Positions 9,893-19,162 of a stretch of DNA of 44,608 nucleotides are shown piece by piece. The stretch's first letter is position 1. Every line of letters begins with the position of its first letter. Both the position numbers and the translations under genes were made by a program. Below the pieces are notes generated by a model. The model worked only from the letters and a program-made list of their open reading frames with translations, ran no database searches and had not been told where the DNA came from. The stretch covers positions 1-44,608 of IMG/VR virus record IMGVR_UViG_3300049846_000400, one strand, 5' to 3'. This DNA is from a virus.

Positions 9893-10894
9893 CTATCCTT
9901 TAGGAGGTGGGGATACTCCAGGCTTACTGATCATTGAATGAGCAGACAAGCCAGAAGAAACGCCACCAATAATTGAACTACCAATTCCAGCAACCAACCC
10001 AATACCACTAGGTCCAGGCGTCTTAACAGGAGCCGGGGCAAACGGTGTCTTACCCATAGGAGCAAGTTTCGTTTGCATCGGAGCAAAGATGGGAGCCTCT
10101 GGCATTGAGGCATAGACTGGTGCTGGAGCTGAGGGTATATCGATTGGCTTGACTGGCTCAGGCATGATCCTGGAAACAGCTTCCCAGTCAGACTGAACCT
10201 TCTTCATAAAGGCGTTGGTCGTTTCTGAGTAGAAGTCGTCCAACTTATTCTGGAAGTTAGTTCCAACCATACTCAGGTCTCTGCCATAAGCAGCATCGAC
10301 ACTTTGGGCTGCAAGTCCAATAGAGCCACCAGATTTGCCAGATGCAAGAACAGAGCCAGTAGCTTGAAGGTTAGAGACCATAAGACGCTCTCCTTCATAA
10401 GCAGCAACTGCCTGAGCATCTCGAAGTCTGCGCTGAGCATCCTCAAGTTCAACACCAAGACCACGCTGGTTCATCGCCTGCTGAATATCAGCAACCTGCT
10501 TGGAAAGGTTAGAGCGGTTTAGCTGCTGAGTATAGTCAAGCTGCTGGTTTAGATTCTGATATTGGTTAGCAACCAAGGAGTTCTGCCACTCCTGGTGAGC
10601 TCTAAGATTACTGCGAGTAACCTGATCCATCTGGATCTGAGATTGCTGCAGAATATTCTGATTCTGGAATTCAACAGCTCTGTTATTTTGCTGGAGCTGG
10701 AAGATATTTTGACGCAGGCTGGTCTGAGCCTGGTTCTCAATGTTCCTGTTCTGGAAGACTGTCTGCTGCCAGGCGGCATTATTAGCCGCTGTAACCTGGG
10801 CCTGTTGTTGCTGGTAACCGGCAATACTGCCAACTGTACCAACAGCAGCAGATACAACACCCAGAACTATAGGAGTTACGACGGGGTCGCACAT
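9893..10894 (-). CDS. Internal virion protein gp14-like
   Basis: 333 residues beginning MCDPVVTPIVLG, followed by a hydrophobic Gly/Ala segment (residues about 7-30) and a long Gln/Asn-rich coiled coil, the pattern of T7 gp14, which inserts in the outer membrane as the first segment of the ejection channel. T7 gp14 is shorter (196 aa); the extra length is a Pro-rich C-terminal third ending near SKPGVSPPPKG. The start overlaps the end of the gp13-like gene by 19 bases. Structural role is inferred from order and from the characteristic N-terminus. Confidence 0.87.
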   Translation of the reverse strand: MCDPVVTPIVLGVVSAAVGTVGSIAGYQQQQAQVTAANNAAWQQTVFQNRNIENQAQTSLRQNIFQLQQNNRAVEFQNQNILQQSQIQMDQVTRSNLRAHQEWQNSLVANQYQNLNQQLDYTQQLNRSNLSKQVADIQQAMNQRGLGVELEDAQRRLRDAQAVAAYEGERLMVSNLQATGSVLASGKSGGSIGLAAQSVDAAYGRDLSMVGTNFQNKLDDFYSETTNAFMKKVQSDWEAVSRIMPEPVKPIDIPSAPAPVYASMPEAPIFAPMQTKLAPMGKTPFAPAPVKTPGPSGIGLVAGIGSSIIGGVSSGLSAHSMISKPGVSPPPKG

Positions 10895-11364
10895 AGCTTT
10901 GCGAACTCTACATAGGTAAGATGTTTGGGACCTACGGGAACGTAGGAAAGCCTCTTGAATCCCAGCATGTGCAAAAGCTTTAGGTGAATGCGGTTGCGTG
11001 GGTCGGCTATGTTATGGAGCATTGAATATGGTTGAGAGTCAAGCCAATGCTTAGCTTCTCTCACCAAAGTGAATGGCATCTTGTCAACAGCCGGGGTACA
11101 TAGCATCCACACACGTCCGATTCCTTGACCTTCATCAACGACACCGGCTAGGCCAGCCACTTCGTGATCTTGGTTGAAGAACTTGATTGGGTTAGTTGAC
11201 AGACCAACAGAGAGCGGAAGAGCAGCCATCGGATGATGACCAACTCCCATGAGCTCTCTGCGATCTTCGTGCCTGAGAAGGGGTGAAAGACGAAAGGCTT
11301 CTCTGACAGTGACAGGCTCTATGTACTTAGACAGCCGAGATGCCTCGGTTGGAGAACACTCCAT
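10876..11364 (-). CDS. gp13-like internal virion/assembly protein (GNAT-like)
   Basis: 162 residues between gp12 and gp14, the place of T7 gp13, needed for virion morphogenesis. The C-terminal half has the GNAT-like pattern of this family: MLHNIADPRNRIHLKLL, then MLGFKRLSYVPVGP, and a C-terminus with YVEFAKLC. No catalytic acetyltransferase activity is known for gp13. The ATG at 11364 lies inside the end of the gp12-like gene (38-base overlap); internal Met codons exist, but the N-terminal residues RLSKYIEPVTVREAFRL fit the family. Confidence 0.8.
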   Translation of the reverse strand: MECSPTEASRLSKYIEPVTVREAFRLSPLLRHEDRRELMGVGHHPMAALPLSVGLSTNPIKFFNQDHEVAGLAGVVDEGQGIGRVWMLCTPAVDKMPFTLVREAKHWLDSQPYSMLHNIADPRNRIHLKLLHMLGFKRLSYVPVGPKHLTYVEFAKLCATPS

Positions 11365-13741
11365 ACCAAGTGGCGGCTACAAGAGAAAGTGGGAAAGGAG
11401 TATCACTAAACAAGCTCACACTCGCATCTGTACCCTTGCCGTAGACGGGGACAGAGTTGTCAACGATGGCCGGGAGTGGGGCCGTATTGGCAAGGTACTG
11501 GTTGGCTATACGTTGAGGATATACGTAAGTCTTAGGCGTCCGGCCTAACAACTTAACTTCGGCGTTGTAAGGACCGGAGTCGTTAGATTGGATAACAAGG
11601 CGATGTACTCTGGGGATGTTGATCACATCCGATTGAGCACGACCGTCACTAAAAGACTGCTTACGGTAAAATACAGGAAGGTCAAGACGATACTCGTACG
11701 GGTATCCAATAACGACCTGTAGCGCTGTGGTGCGGTTGCCAGGAATCTCAACGTAGTACGAACCATCATTCAGGATAGTTAGATCGGTATAGACGGTGCC
11801 TTTCTGTGTCGATGAGTCATCAACTACGACAACAGGCTTCTGGCCACCGATATAAGAACCAGGCTTGAGATAAACCTTAGTCTTGTCAGTACCAGACACA
11901 TAGGACATGGTTGGGGCCTTTACGAATAGGTCAAGCCTGTATTCGTAAGAGATGCCACTCTGATTGATGGCAGTACCTTCTACGTCATTTAGCAGGGAGA
12001 CAGTGCTAAGGCTGATACCGTCAGACTGCTGAGTGACAAGGTAAAGAACGTCTGAGTCAATGGATTGGTGAAGGCAGTTAGTGGGCAGCTCCCATTGCAT
12101 CCAGGATGCGAGTACCCGTTCACCAGAGTTATTGAAGAACTTAAAGATCTTTAGCTTGTTGAGATCAGCTGTGCCTTGGAAGGAAATGAAACTAGCACTC
12201 TGGCTGGCCACCATTGATGAGAGGCTAGCGGGTACGTAGTTGGGTGCAGTCCTGGAAAGGTCGGCAATGGAAGGCCGGTTATCAGCTGATGTGGCCACCA
12301 TCTCAGTGATTTGAGAGTAGCCCTGGTTGTCATCAACAAAGACAAAGGAAATCCCTGTCTCAACAGGCCGAACCTTAGTGTTGATATTGAAGGAACTAAA
12401 CTGTTTAACCTGTGCAGATACAGGACCAAACTGGTCAGTATCAGAGGTCAACATAAACTGTGTGGTAGCTGAGAAGACTACCAGACCCATCTGATCGCCT
12501 AAAGCGTGACGCAGGTCAACAGGCTTAAGAGATCCCGTTGAAAGATCAACGGCATCAGCATCGGTCTGAGCAAGAGCAGAGAGCCTGAAGAGATTGAAGT
12601 AACTACCAGGCTGGGAGCAGATAACATTACTGCCAGACAGCAATACTAAGCGGTTGCGGAAGAAGCTGATGCCAGTAATCTTCTTACCAACAAAGGATGG
12701 AAAGGGGTTGGTTTCGTCATCACCTACACGACGCTCAACCCAGTAGAGGTCATCACCTGCCTTTTGTGCTTCGTTAAGGGAACGGAAGGTAAACGTACCA
12801 TTGCTCTCACGAATAATGACGTGAGGCATCGTGTCAGGATCGATGTATGGCTTAATCCCAGGAGCTAAGCACTCTTCCCATACGCCAGCACCAACGTTGC
12901 TACCACCCTGGGTGACGGCAAACTTCACGTAGTAATCATCACCATTGTCATCCTCCAGATTGGAGACCTTAAGAATTAGGCCGTTCTGGCAGGTGCTGGG
13001 AAGGCGGCTGACATTAGGGACGGCATCCTTATAGACCAACAGAGCTTGGGAGTTCGTACCGCCCTCTCCGTTGATTCTAAAGTCAGCATTGTTGGCGCGA
13101 CGAACGATAATTGTGTTGCCGGCGATGATTGTGGTATAGACACCGCCACCAGAAAGGGCCGCGATATTGGTAGCGAGACTGCTGACAACAGTTGCTACAT
13201 CAAGAGTGCCAGTGGTCGGTGTGGTATAGGTTGCAGTATTACCATCGACAGAAACCTTGTAGGTTGAGTCGTAACCAATTAGGTTAACAGTGACAATACC
13301 GACAGGAGCCTGAGCAGTACTAAGAGTAGCCAGTGTCCCGACAGTCTTTGATCGATTAAGAACAAAGTTGTAGTCATTGATCTGTAGCATCTCAAAGTCA
13401 GAGGTGCTGCAGTTGGCAATGTAGTTTTTAGCGGATGTAGCAATACTATTAACCGTCTTTGATGCTCCAGTAATGGCGTCCCATATCAGCAGAGTCCCGT
13501 CTGCTTTGAACTGACCGACATAACGCTCGGTCTCGTCACGAAAGATGCTGAACCAACGACCTTCGTTCAGAGCGCCGGAGAGGTTGGATACATACTTAAG
13601 ACCAGGACGCTTAAGCATCCCATAGGTTGGATCGGGGACGCAGTTCTTAGCAGCCTTGACCTGGCCAGGAAGTTTTAGCGAATCAGGCTGCTGGGAGACA
13701 CCACCAAGTAGGTTGGGGATCCTTTGAGAAATAGCAGTCAT
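11327..13741 (-). CDS. Tail tubular protein B, gp12-like (nozzle)
   Basis: 804 residues from the ATG at 13741, close to T7 gp12 (794). The N-terminus ISQRIPNLLGGVSQQPD is the signature of the tail nozzle protein. An in-frame codon 36 residues upstream exists, but it would overlap gp11, so the start two bases after the gp11 stop was chosen. The protein is beta-rich throughout, as expected for the nozzle beta-propeller, with phrases such as YRLDLPVFYRKQSFSDGRAQ near the C-terminus. It forms the hexameric lower tail and carries the fibres with gp11. Confidence 0.93.
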   Translation of the reverse strand: MTAISQRIPNLLGGVSQQPDSLKLPGQVKAAKNCVPDPTYGMLKRPGLKYVSNLSGALNEGRWFSIFRDETERYVGQFKADGTLLIWDAITGASKTVNSIATSAKNYIANCSTSDFEMLQINDYNFVLNRSKTVGTLATLSTAQAPVGIVTVNLIGYDSTYKVSVDGNTATYTTPTTGTLDVATVVSSLATNIAALSGGGVYTTIIAGNTIIVRRANNADFRINGEGGTNSQALLVYKDAVPNVSRLPSTCQNGLILKVSNLEDDNGDDYYVKFAVTQGGSNVGAGVWEECLAPGIKPYIDPDTMPHVIIRESNGTFTFRSLNEAQKAGDDLYWVERRVGDDETNPFPSFVGKKITGISFFRNRLVLLSGSNVICSQPGSYFNLFRLSALAQTDADAVDLSTGSLKPVDLRHALGDQMGLVVFSATTQFMLTSDTDQFGPVSAQVKQFSSFNINTKVRPVETGISFVFVDDNQGYSQITEMVATSADNRPSIADLSRTAPNYVPASLSSMVASQSASFISFQGTADLNKLKIFKFFNNSGERVLASWMQWELPTNCLHQSIDSDVLYLVTQQSDGISLSTVSLLNDVEGTAINQSGISYEYRLDLFVKAPTMSYVSGTDKTKVYLKPGSYIGGQKPVVVVDDSSTQKGTVYTDLTILNDGSYYVEIPGNRTTALQVVIGYPYEYRLDLPVFYRKQSFSDGRAQSDVINIPRVHRLVIQSNDSGPYNAEVKLLGRTPKTYVYPQRIANQYLANTAPLPAIVDNSVPVYGKGTDASVSLFSDTPFPLSLVAATWYGVFSNRGISAV

Positions 13742-13743
13742 AA

Positions 13744-14346
13744 CTATCGAACCAACGTCCTGAATGGCATGTACGAGATGTACTCGCTTTGACCGTTCTG
13801 AAGGCCAAACATCGTCGGTCGTGAGGTCTCGGTGTCGTAAGCCACGCACAAGGCCCTACAAGCAGCTTCATCCTGAGCAATTAGCTCTACCTGCTCCTTA
13901 GAAGCCACAAGGCGGCTGGCGTAGGCCCTTGAGGCTCTAGCTGTTATGTATTCCTTGAAAGGTTGGGGGCACTTGTCAAACTCAAAGCCCCAGACCACAT
14001 CACAGTAGATAGTCTCTGTGAAGGTATAGGAGTGCTTAATCTTATCGTAGAGCTTACCTTCGCGCTCAACGATGTCGTAGTCAGCACCGTGCTTATAGAA
14101 AGCAGGCGTGAAGGAAGTGAGATTAGAAGGCACGAGGATCTGTCCGTTGTTGTCAGGAACGAACGGATACTCTTGTTCAGTATTGAAGTTCCACCCTTCT
14201 GCCAGGACGGTTCTCGTAGTCTCCTTCAGGATGGCTACAGCCGACGTGACCTCGGGGTTATCAGTATCAAGGGAAACGACAGCCGCGCCACCAATGCAAG
14301 AAAGCATCTGGTTGACGGCATCAAGGAGAGTAGTACGAGTTGCCAT
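13744..14346 (-). CDS. Tail tubular protein A, gp11-like (adaptor)
   Basis: 200 residues, matching T7 gp11 (196). Starts MATRTTLLDAVNQMLSCIGG, and contains AVAILKETTRTVLAEGWNFN and YITARASRAYASRLVAS, all typical of the dodecameric adaptor that sits between portal and nozzle. It is the first gene after the capsid terminator; the leader carries a small GATCCA/TGGATC hairpin (14361-14376). gp12 follows after two bases. Confidence 0.93.
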   Translation of the reverse strand: MATRTTLLDAVNQMLSCIGGAAVVSLDTDNPEVTSAVAILKETTRTVLAEGWNFNTEQEYPFVPDNNGQILVPSNLTSFTPAFYKHGADYDIVEREGKLYDKIKHSYTFTETIYCDVVWGFEFDKCPQPFKEYITARASRAYASRLVASKEQVELIAQDEAACRALCVAYDTETSRPTMFGLQNGQSEYISYMPFRTLVR

Positions 14347-14381
14347 AGGTCATAGGGTGAGATCCAGTCTTGGATCTAGAT

Positions 14382-14410
14382 AAAAAAAAGGGGCCCCATA
14401 AGGGACCCCC
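14382..14410 (-). terminator. Terminator after major capsid gene
   Basis: On the minus strand an 8-bp GC stem (GGGGTCCC paired with GGGGCCCC, one G-U) closes a four-base loop and is followed by eight T residues. It lies between capsid and gp11, the position of T7 T-phi, and should lower transcription of downstream tail genes relative to capsid. Confidence 0.9.
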
Positions 14411-14417
14411 AAAGGAA

Positions 14418-15437
14418 TCAGGCAATGTTGCGGAAAGCACCAGCCACAGACACGCGCACAGCGCCAGCGCCCATAGCGAGCTTACCGACAACCAGATCGC
14501 CCTGGTACATGATGGACACGTCGCCAGAGGTGGTCTCGACGCTGGGGCCGAGGGTTTCGACCACAGCAGCAGCATCGCGGTGGAAGATAAGGCCGCAGCT
14601 GTTAGTGAAGTCGGTGGTGTTGCCGTAGCTGTTCTTCTCGTTGGTAGCGTCGGTGTTCTCGATGGCGGGGCCAGTCGAGGTGCCGTACTTACCGAGGAAA
14701 GGAACGTTGTTGGACTTGTAGATCTTGATACCGGCGATCTCGTAGAGACCAGCACCGCTATTCAGATTACCTTGAGTATTTCCAATCTCGCGATTGAGAA
14801 TATTCGTGTCCACAGAGGAAATAAGACTGTAATACTGCCGAGGAGACAGTACAGCCACACGACCATCACGAGGTGCAGAGCGCTCATCAAGAACAGCAGC
14901 GGCCTCGAAGAAGCCGTCAACAAGTGCTTGAGCGTTGTACTCGTTGTTGGCACCCAGCTTCACAGTGAAACCACCAGGCTCACCAGTCACAGGGCTAGCA
15001 GCAGCAGCTGCACGATCCAGCACACGGAATACGCGGCGATCATAGTGCTCACTGAGAGCCTGGCCGATTTGACGGGCAATGGGGCCGCGCAGATCGTAGT
15101 GGGCCAGCACCTCATCAAGCTCGTACAGGAATGCAGAGCTGATCAGCAGCTGGTCAACAGTGATTGTGGTTTCTGCTTGTGCAGGAGCACCATTAGTGCC
15201 ACCACCATTACCCAGAATAGGGGTGCCAGGAGTATGGAAACCGGCCGTCATCTTGCCGGTGTGAATGAACTGTGCCTCTTTGCCGTTGCGAAGAGTACGG
15301 TTCTGAACCAGATCCTTTGCGATCAGGTTATTACGGAACGATTCATACACTTCTCCAGTAAAGAGTTTAAGGAGAAGAGCACGAGAGTCACCAGCCTGGT
15401 TAATTTGACCAGGACGGGTAAGAAGGGTGTTAGCCAT
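14418..15437 (-). CDS. Major capsid protein, gp10-like
   Basis: 339 residues, near T7 gp10A (345). Begins MANTLLTRPGQINQAGDSRA, and contains LFTGEVYESFRNNLIAKD, TVDQLLISSAFLYELDEV and a C-terminal SIMYQGDLVVGKLAMGAGAV, the HK97-fold capsid signatures of this phage group. It has its own 247-bp noncoding leader and its own terminator, as expected for the most abundant late product. No frameshift site producing a 10B-like extension was recognised. Confidence 0.95.
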   Translation of the reverse strand: MANTLLTRPGQINQAGDSRALLLKLFTGEVYESFRNNLIAKDLVQNRTLRNGKEAQFIHTGKMTAGFHTPGTPILGNGGGTNGAPAQAETTITVDQLLISSAFLYELDEVLAHYDLRGPIARQIGQALSEHYDRRVFRVLDRAAAAASPVTGEPGGFTVKLGANNEYNAQALVDGFFEAAAVLDERSAPRDGRVAVLSPRQYYSLISSVDTNILNREIGNTQGNLNSGAGLYEIAGIKIYKSNNVPFLGKYGTSTGPAIENTDATNEKNSYGNTTDFTNSCGLIFHRDAAAVVETLGPSVETTSGDVSIMYQGDLVVGKLAMGAGAVRVSVAGAFRNIA

Positions 15438-15684
15438 TGTTATTTAAGGAAGTTGGTGTTTGCTTTAATTGCGCCAGTTCCTATTTAAGATCGATCTATT
15501 GTCTAAATGTTATTCAATTGGTAATTACCGTCGTGGGGTATCCATTGCGGGCCCACTGCAGCGGGCTGGGTTTTAACGTGGTCCAAAGCTTCCACAAGAA
15601 GAGCAGGGTCCGACTCTGAGGTGCCCTGCTCCAACCACACGTCTGTGGATTTCAGCCCGATGCCGAAGCAGAGCGGGAACTAGA
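15438..15684 (-). promoter_or_regulatory. Noncoding leader between scaffold and capsid
   Basis: 247 bases without a convincing gene. On the minus strand it has a perfect 8-bp hairpin (GAGCAGGG/CCCTGCTC, 15601-15631) soon after the scaffold stop, a second GC stem with CCCGCTGCAGTGGGC near 15550, then an AT-rich stretch up to the capsid ATG. T7 has its strongest late promoter, phi10, and an RNase III site at this place, so a phage promoter is likely here; no consensus could be verified by eye. Confidence 0.5.
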
Positions 15685-16551
15685 TCAAAGTAGGTTTCCG
15701 CTACGAGCGAGCTTCTCCTGCACATCAATTCGATACGCAGGGTCGTCCTTGTAACGAGGATCAGCAATGGCTCGGGCCAGCTCAGCTTGGCTGCGGAAGC
15801 CAGGCTCAGCCTTGGGAGCACGAGCCCCGGTGTACCGAGCGCCTTCGTAGCCAGCCTCTGAGGCAAAGCGGGCCTTGAGACCCTGGGCTGCCCAGTACAT
15901 GGCTCCGTAGTCACCACCGTTCATCACGCCGTCATAGGCGGCGATTTCGTCTGGGCTTAGGTTCTCAGCTGCCCAGCCCAACATCTCCTGGTAATTCTCT
16001 GCACCACCGACAGCATCACGAATGGAGGCTGCCTGCTCCTCAGTCAGCTGGGCCTGCTGGGCCTGCTCACGTTGAGACTTGATGTAGTCAGCCCAGGTCT
16101 CAACAAGAGTGCGGCTATCTAGCTGAGCAAGCTTCTCAATGGTGTCGTCGCTAAGACCACCCTCGTCAAACTCAGTACTGGCTGCCACAAGGGCCTGTAG
16201 AGCCTCTGAGATCTCCTCATCGGACTCTTCTGCCTCTGCACTTTCAGAAGCCTCTTCGTCAGCCTCCTGCGACTCTTCAGAGGCTTCCTCTTGCTCGTCA
16301 GTGGCTCCCTTCTCGCCTAGCTTGCGCTGTAGCTCCAGGTAGGCCTTCTCAAGTTCCTCAGCAGACTTGTACTTACCAGCAAACCTGGCTTCGTTCTCAT
16401 CAAGCTGAGATGCCTTTGCAAAGCGCTCTTGAGCAGCATCCTCCTGGGCATCAACAAGGCGAGCTCCAACCTCCAGGGCGCGTGCCTCAGCGGCTTCTCG
16501 CTCGCTTGTGTCGGCCCCGTCCTGAGGGTCAAATGTATTGGTAATTGCCAT
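15685..16551 (-). CDS. Capsid scaffolding protein, gp9-like
   Basis: 288 residues between portal and capsid. Contains RFAGKYKSAEELEKAYLELQ, the conserved segment of T7-type scaffolds, followed by a very acidic Glu/Ser/Ala stretch (residues about 80-115) and a helical C-terminus that would contact the capsid protein. It directs procapsid assembly and leaves before maturation. Its ATG overlaps the stop of the preceding small gene (TAATG), so the two are probably coupled. Confidence 0.92.
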   Translation of the reverse strand: MAITNTFDPQDGADTSEREAAEARALEVGARLVDAQEDAAQERFAKASQLDENEARFAGKYKSAEELEKAYLELQRKLGEKGATDEQEEASEESQEADEEASESAEAEESDEEISEALQALVAASTEFDEGGLSDDTIEKLAQLDSRTLVETWADYIKSQREQAQQAQLTEEQAASIRDAVGGAENYQEMLGWAAENLSPDEIAAYDGVMNGGDYGAMYWAAQGLKARFASEAGYEGARYTGARAPKAEPGFRSQAELARAIADPRYKDDPAYRIDVQEKLARSGNLL

Positions 16552-16766
16552 TAGTTAAGAACTGTAGATACAGAATTAAAACGTGGAGTCACTCGTTGCT
16601 TAGGGCCACCGATTTGGTCCTTCCCAATCATTGGACGTACACGCGGCTGTGGAGCGTATTTGTTAGAGCTGGGTTCCGGCGTCGGGGAGTTGGGCTCCTG
16701 GAGGGCTTTGTCCTTGACTGAATCCAAGGCCTCCGGGGACTTCTCCTTCTTGTTGTTGCTGGGCAT
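16551..16766 (-). CDS. Small protein overlapping the portal 3' end
   Basis: 71 residues from the ATG at 16766, charged and Pro-rich (KKEKSPEALDSVKDKAL, later PRVRPMIGKDQIGG). The first 104 bases overlap the portal gene in another frame and the stop overlaps the scaffold start, so the 112-bp gap between portal and scaffold is fully coding if this is real. No clear ribosome-binding site is visible. A start at 16823 is possible but looks like translated portal code. No family recognised. Confidence 0.45.
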   Translation of the reverse strand: MPSNNKKEKSPEALDSVKDKALQEPNSPTPEPSSNKYAPQPRVRPMIGKDQIGGPKQRVTPRFNSVSTVLN

Positions 16767-18387
16767 TGATAGTATCGAGAATAGCTGGGTTCTTAGATGG
16801 ATCCATAATCGGAGCACCAGCAAGTTGGCCCATCTGATCCAACATTGATTGCTGTTGTTGTGCCTGCTGTTGCGCCTGGGACTCCTGCGCGAGCTCCTCT
16901 TCAGTCTTGATTAGACCTAGGTAGTCAATACCTGCAGATGCAGCAAGACGTTTTATGGCCTCTGTTGGGTTCAGGAAGTTAGCCATCACCTCAGGACCAA
17001 GGGTCTGGGCAATTGTCTGCATAAACAGCATCAGGGCTTCACGGTCCTGACCACGACCCACCCCTTCAAGACCTGCTACCACAGTGGGGAAGACCATGTC
17101 TTTAGGGAACTTAGGCAGCATCCGTTGACGCTGTAGCTCCACAAGCTTGCGGTTGATATACGGACGAAGAAGGTCTGTGGTCAGACTTCCATAGATTCCA
17201 CCAAGCTGCTCGTTGAGCTCTTGCTGGGTAGCACGTATCTCTTCAGCGGTAGTGCGTTCAGATTGGCGCACTGTCAAGACAAGGAACGCCTCAGACAAAC
17301 GCTGGGTTAGCAGCGTGATCATGTCATAGGCAGTCTTGAAGTCGGCAGTCTTACCAACCTGGATCACACCGACATCGTCAGGGCGGCCTTGGATGATGGC
17401 TCCTGAGCCAGCCTGAGCAAGTTGGTTGGGCTTGGTGGTAGCAGAGGGAGATACGGTGAAGATCACCTTTGCTGCAGCTGCAGAGCCCTCGACAATGGCT
17501 TGGCTAAGGGATTCAAGAGACTTCAGGTCTCCCAGATACTCCTCAATTCGGCCACGGCCCCAATCTTCCCCATCCACAACATTGAAGCGGAGGGGGAGCC
17601 ACTGAGGTGTGTTCTTAGGGCAGACAGACTCCGTACCGGGGATGAGGCGATCATCGGCCTCCTGATGCCAACGCCACTGGCCATCCTGGAGCTTTGCCCA
17701 GGTATAGACAGCGACCTCGTTGTTCATCGGGTCAAGCTTGAGGTCGGCAATACTGCCGGCTCCCTCGTCCCCAGTTGCGTTGTCTGGTTCTGGCACACCA
17801 GTCTTACGCTCCTTCAACCATTGTTCAGGAGTCTTCTTAAAGAAGCTCTTTGGCAGGAACTGACGGTCAATAGCCTCTACGGTGACGATCTCAGTAACAG
17901 AACCTTCTCCGTCCCTAACGACCACATAGCGATCCATCGGGTAGAGCTTGATCCCCTTCTTACCCATATAGAGCAAGACGTTACCGGTAACCACCAAGTG
18001 CTTCATTGCCTGGTGGAGCACGGTCCGGTCTGTCGACTCGTTGACGTGCTGCATAACGACGCGCTCCATCTTGGAGAGCACCAGATCAATTTCGGAGCGA
18101 GCCTGAGCATCCACATCTGGATCCTTTGCAAGCGCGCCGTCACTGATTTGAAGCTTAAAGAACTTTGTACTAACAGGGAATAGGGACAGCATCAGCTTGG
18201 ATGCCATCACATTCACGCCTTTTGCGCCTACTGCTTGCCAGGGTGTCCACAGTTTGCTTCCGCTGTAGTGCCCACTAGGGGGCATAATGTACGGAACACT
18301 GAGCCTGGCACACTCTCGGGCTGCATCGAGAAACTGTGTACGATTGCTTGTCAGGCGGGCGTAGCGCTCTGCTGCAGTCTTTTCCAT
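16663..18387 (-). CDS. Portal (head-tail connector), gp8-like
   Basis: 574 residues (T7 gp8 536). Typical segments: AAERYARLTSNRTQFLDAAR at the start, WTPWQAVGAKGVNVMASKLM, GRGRIEEYLGDLKSLESLSQ and RTTAEEIRATQQELNEQLGG. It forms the dodecameric ring through which DNA is packaged and ejected. The last 100 residues are Gln-rich (QAQQQAQQQQSML) and extend beyond T7. Starts directly at the end of the upstream 257-aa gene. Confidence 0.95.
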   Translation of the reverse strand: MEKTAAERYARLTSNRTQFLDAARECARLSVPYIMPPSGHYSGSKLWTPWQAVGAKGVNVMASKLMLSLFPVSTKFFKLQISDGALAKDPDVDAQARSEIDLVLSKMERVVMQHVNESTDRTVLHQAMKHLVVTGNVLLYMGKKGIKLYPMDRYVVVRDGEGSVTEIVTVEAIDRQFLPKSFFKKTPEQWLKERKTGVPEPDNATGDEGAGSIADLKLDPMNNEVAVYTWAKLQDGQWRWHQEADDRLIPGTESVCPKNTPQWLPLRFNVVDGEDWGRGRIEEYLGDLKSLESLSQAIVEGSAAAAKVIFTVSPSATTKPNQLAQAGSGAIIQGRPDDVGVIQVGKTADFKTAYDMITLLTQRLSEAFLVLTVRQSERTTAEEIRATQQELNEQLGGIYGSLTTDLLRPYINRKLVELQRQRMLPKFPKDMVFPTVVAGLEGVGRGQDREALMLFMQTIAQTLGPEVMANFLNPTEAIKRLAASAGIDYLGLIKTEEELAQESQAQQQAQQQQSMLDQMGQLAGAPIMDPSKNPAILDTINAQQQQEGEVPGGLGFSQGQSPPGAQLPDAGTQL

Positions 18388-19160
18388 TAACCTTTACCGA
18401 TTGACAAACCACCAGCATTCGATGAAGCACCACCTAAACTCAGGTTTCCAGTTGAGGGTGCAGTATTTAGTCCAGTCCTTGTGGTTGAAGACTGTCGTGC
18501 TCGTTTCTGACGCTTAACCTGTGCCTTGTCTGCTGGAATTAGATTATTGAATGCTGAGCCGCTACGGAACTGGGTCTGCGGAGTTCTATCCATTTGAGCA
18601 AGCCAATCCTGCTGACGCTGCATAAACTCAGCATTCATTGCGTCCATTGACTCCCAGATCGCAGCCTGTTGAGCCATCATTTCAGCATTCCAGGCTTCCC
18701 AGTCAAATTCAGGAAGATATCCGTCCTGAGTCCCATCAGGGTTGATGCTAGTTCCTGCCGCAGCAGCAGCATCAAGTCGTGCCTGTGCATTGGCCGCAAC
18801 TTGTTGGGCGTACCTGGCAGTAATAGGCGAATTAACTTTCAGCTGACTGGAAGGCACATAGCCAGCGTTAGCAGCAGCCGCACCAGCCCTAGCAGTTTGA
18901 CCAGTTCTTGCTGTTTGATTAAAGACACGATCAACACTAACACCAAGCTTCTGTGCTACCGAAGCTGCTTCCTTGTAATTGACGCCTGAGCCGGCCGAAG
19001 CGAGCTGTTTTTGAATAGCTTGGTTAGTACTATTTCCACCCCCACCGCTTCTTGCAGCAGGCGCTGGAGCAGCTGCCCTTGCCGGCGCAGAGGGAGCTGC
19101 CTTAGGCGCGGGCGCAGAAGCGCTGGGAGCAGGTGCTCCTCCTCCTTTAATTTTAGCCAC
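18387..19160 (-). CDS. Low-complexity virion-type protein upstream of portal
   Basis: 257 residues. The first 50 are Ala/Pro/Ser/Gly repeats, the middle is helical with Trp/Gln/Met-rich FDWEAWNAEMMAQQ, and the C-terminus is basic then Gly/Ser-rich (KRQKRARQSSTTRTG, LSLGGASSNAGG). A basic block followed by a Gly/Ser tail is also how T7 gp7.3, a tail-associated protein encoded in this position, ends; that similarity is weak and the assignment is inference. Adjacent to and coupled with the portal gene. Confidence 0.75.
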   Translation of the reverse strand: MAKIKGGGAPAPSASAPAPKAAPSAPARAAAPAPAARSGGGGNSTNQAIQKQLASAGSGVNYKEAASVAQKLGVSVDRVFNQTARTGQTARAGAAAANAGYVPSSQLKVNSPITARYAQQVAANAQARLDAAAAAGTSINPDGTQDGYLPEFDWEAWNAEMMAQQAAIWESMDAMNAEFMQRQQDWLAQMDRTPQTQFRSGSAFNNLIPADKAQVKRQKRARQSSTTRTGLNTAPSTGNLSLGGASSNAGGLSIGKG

Positions 19161-19162
19161 TA

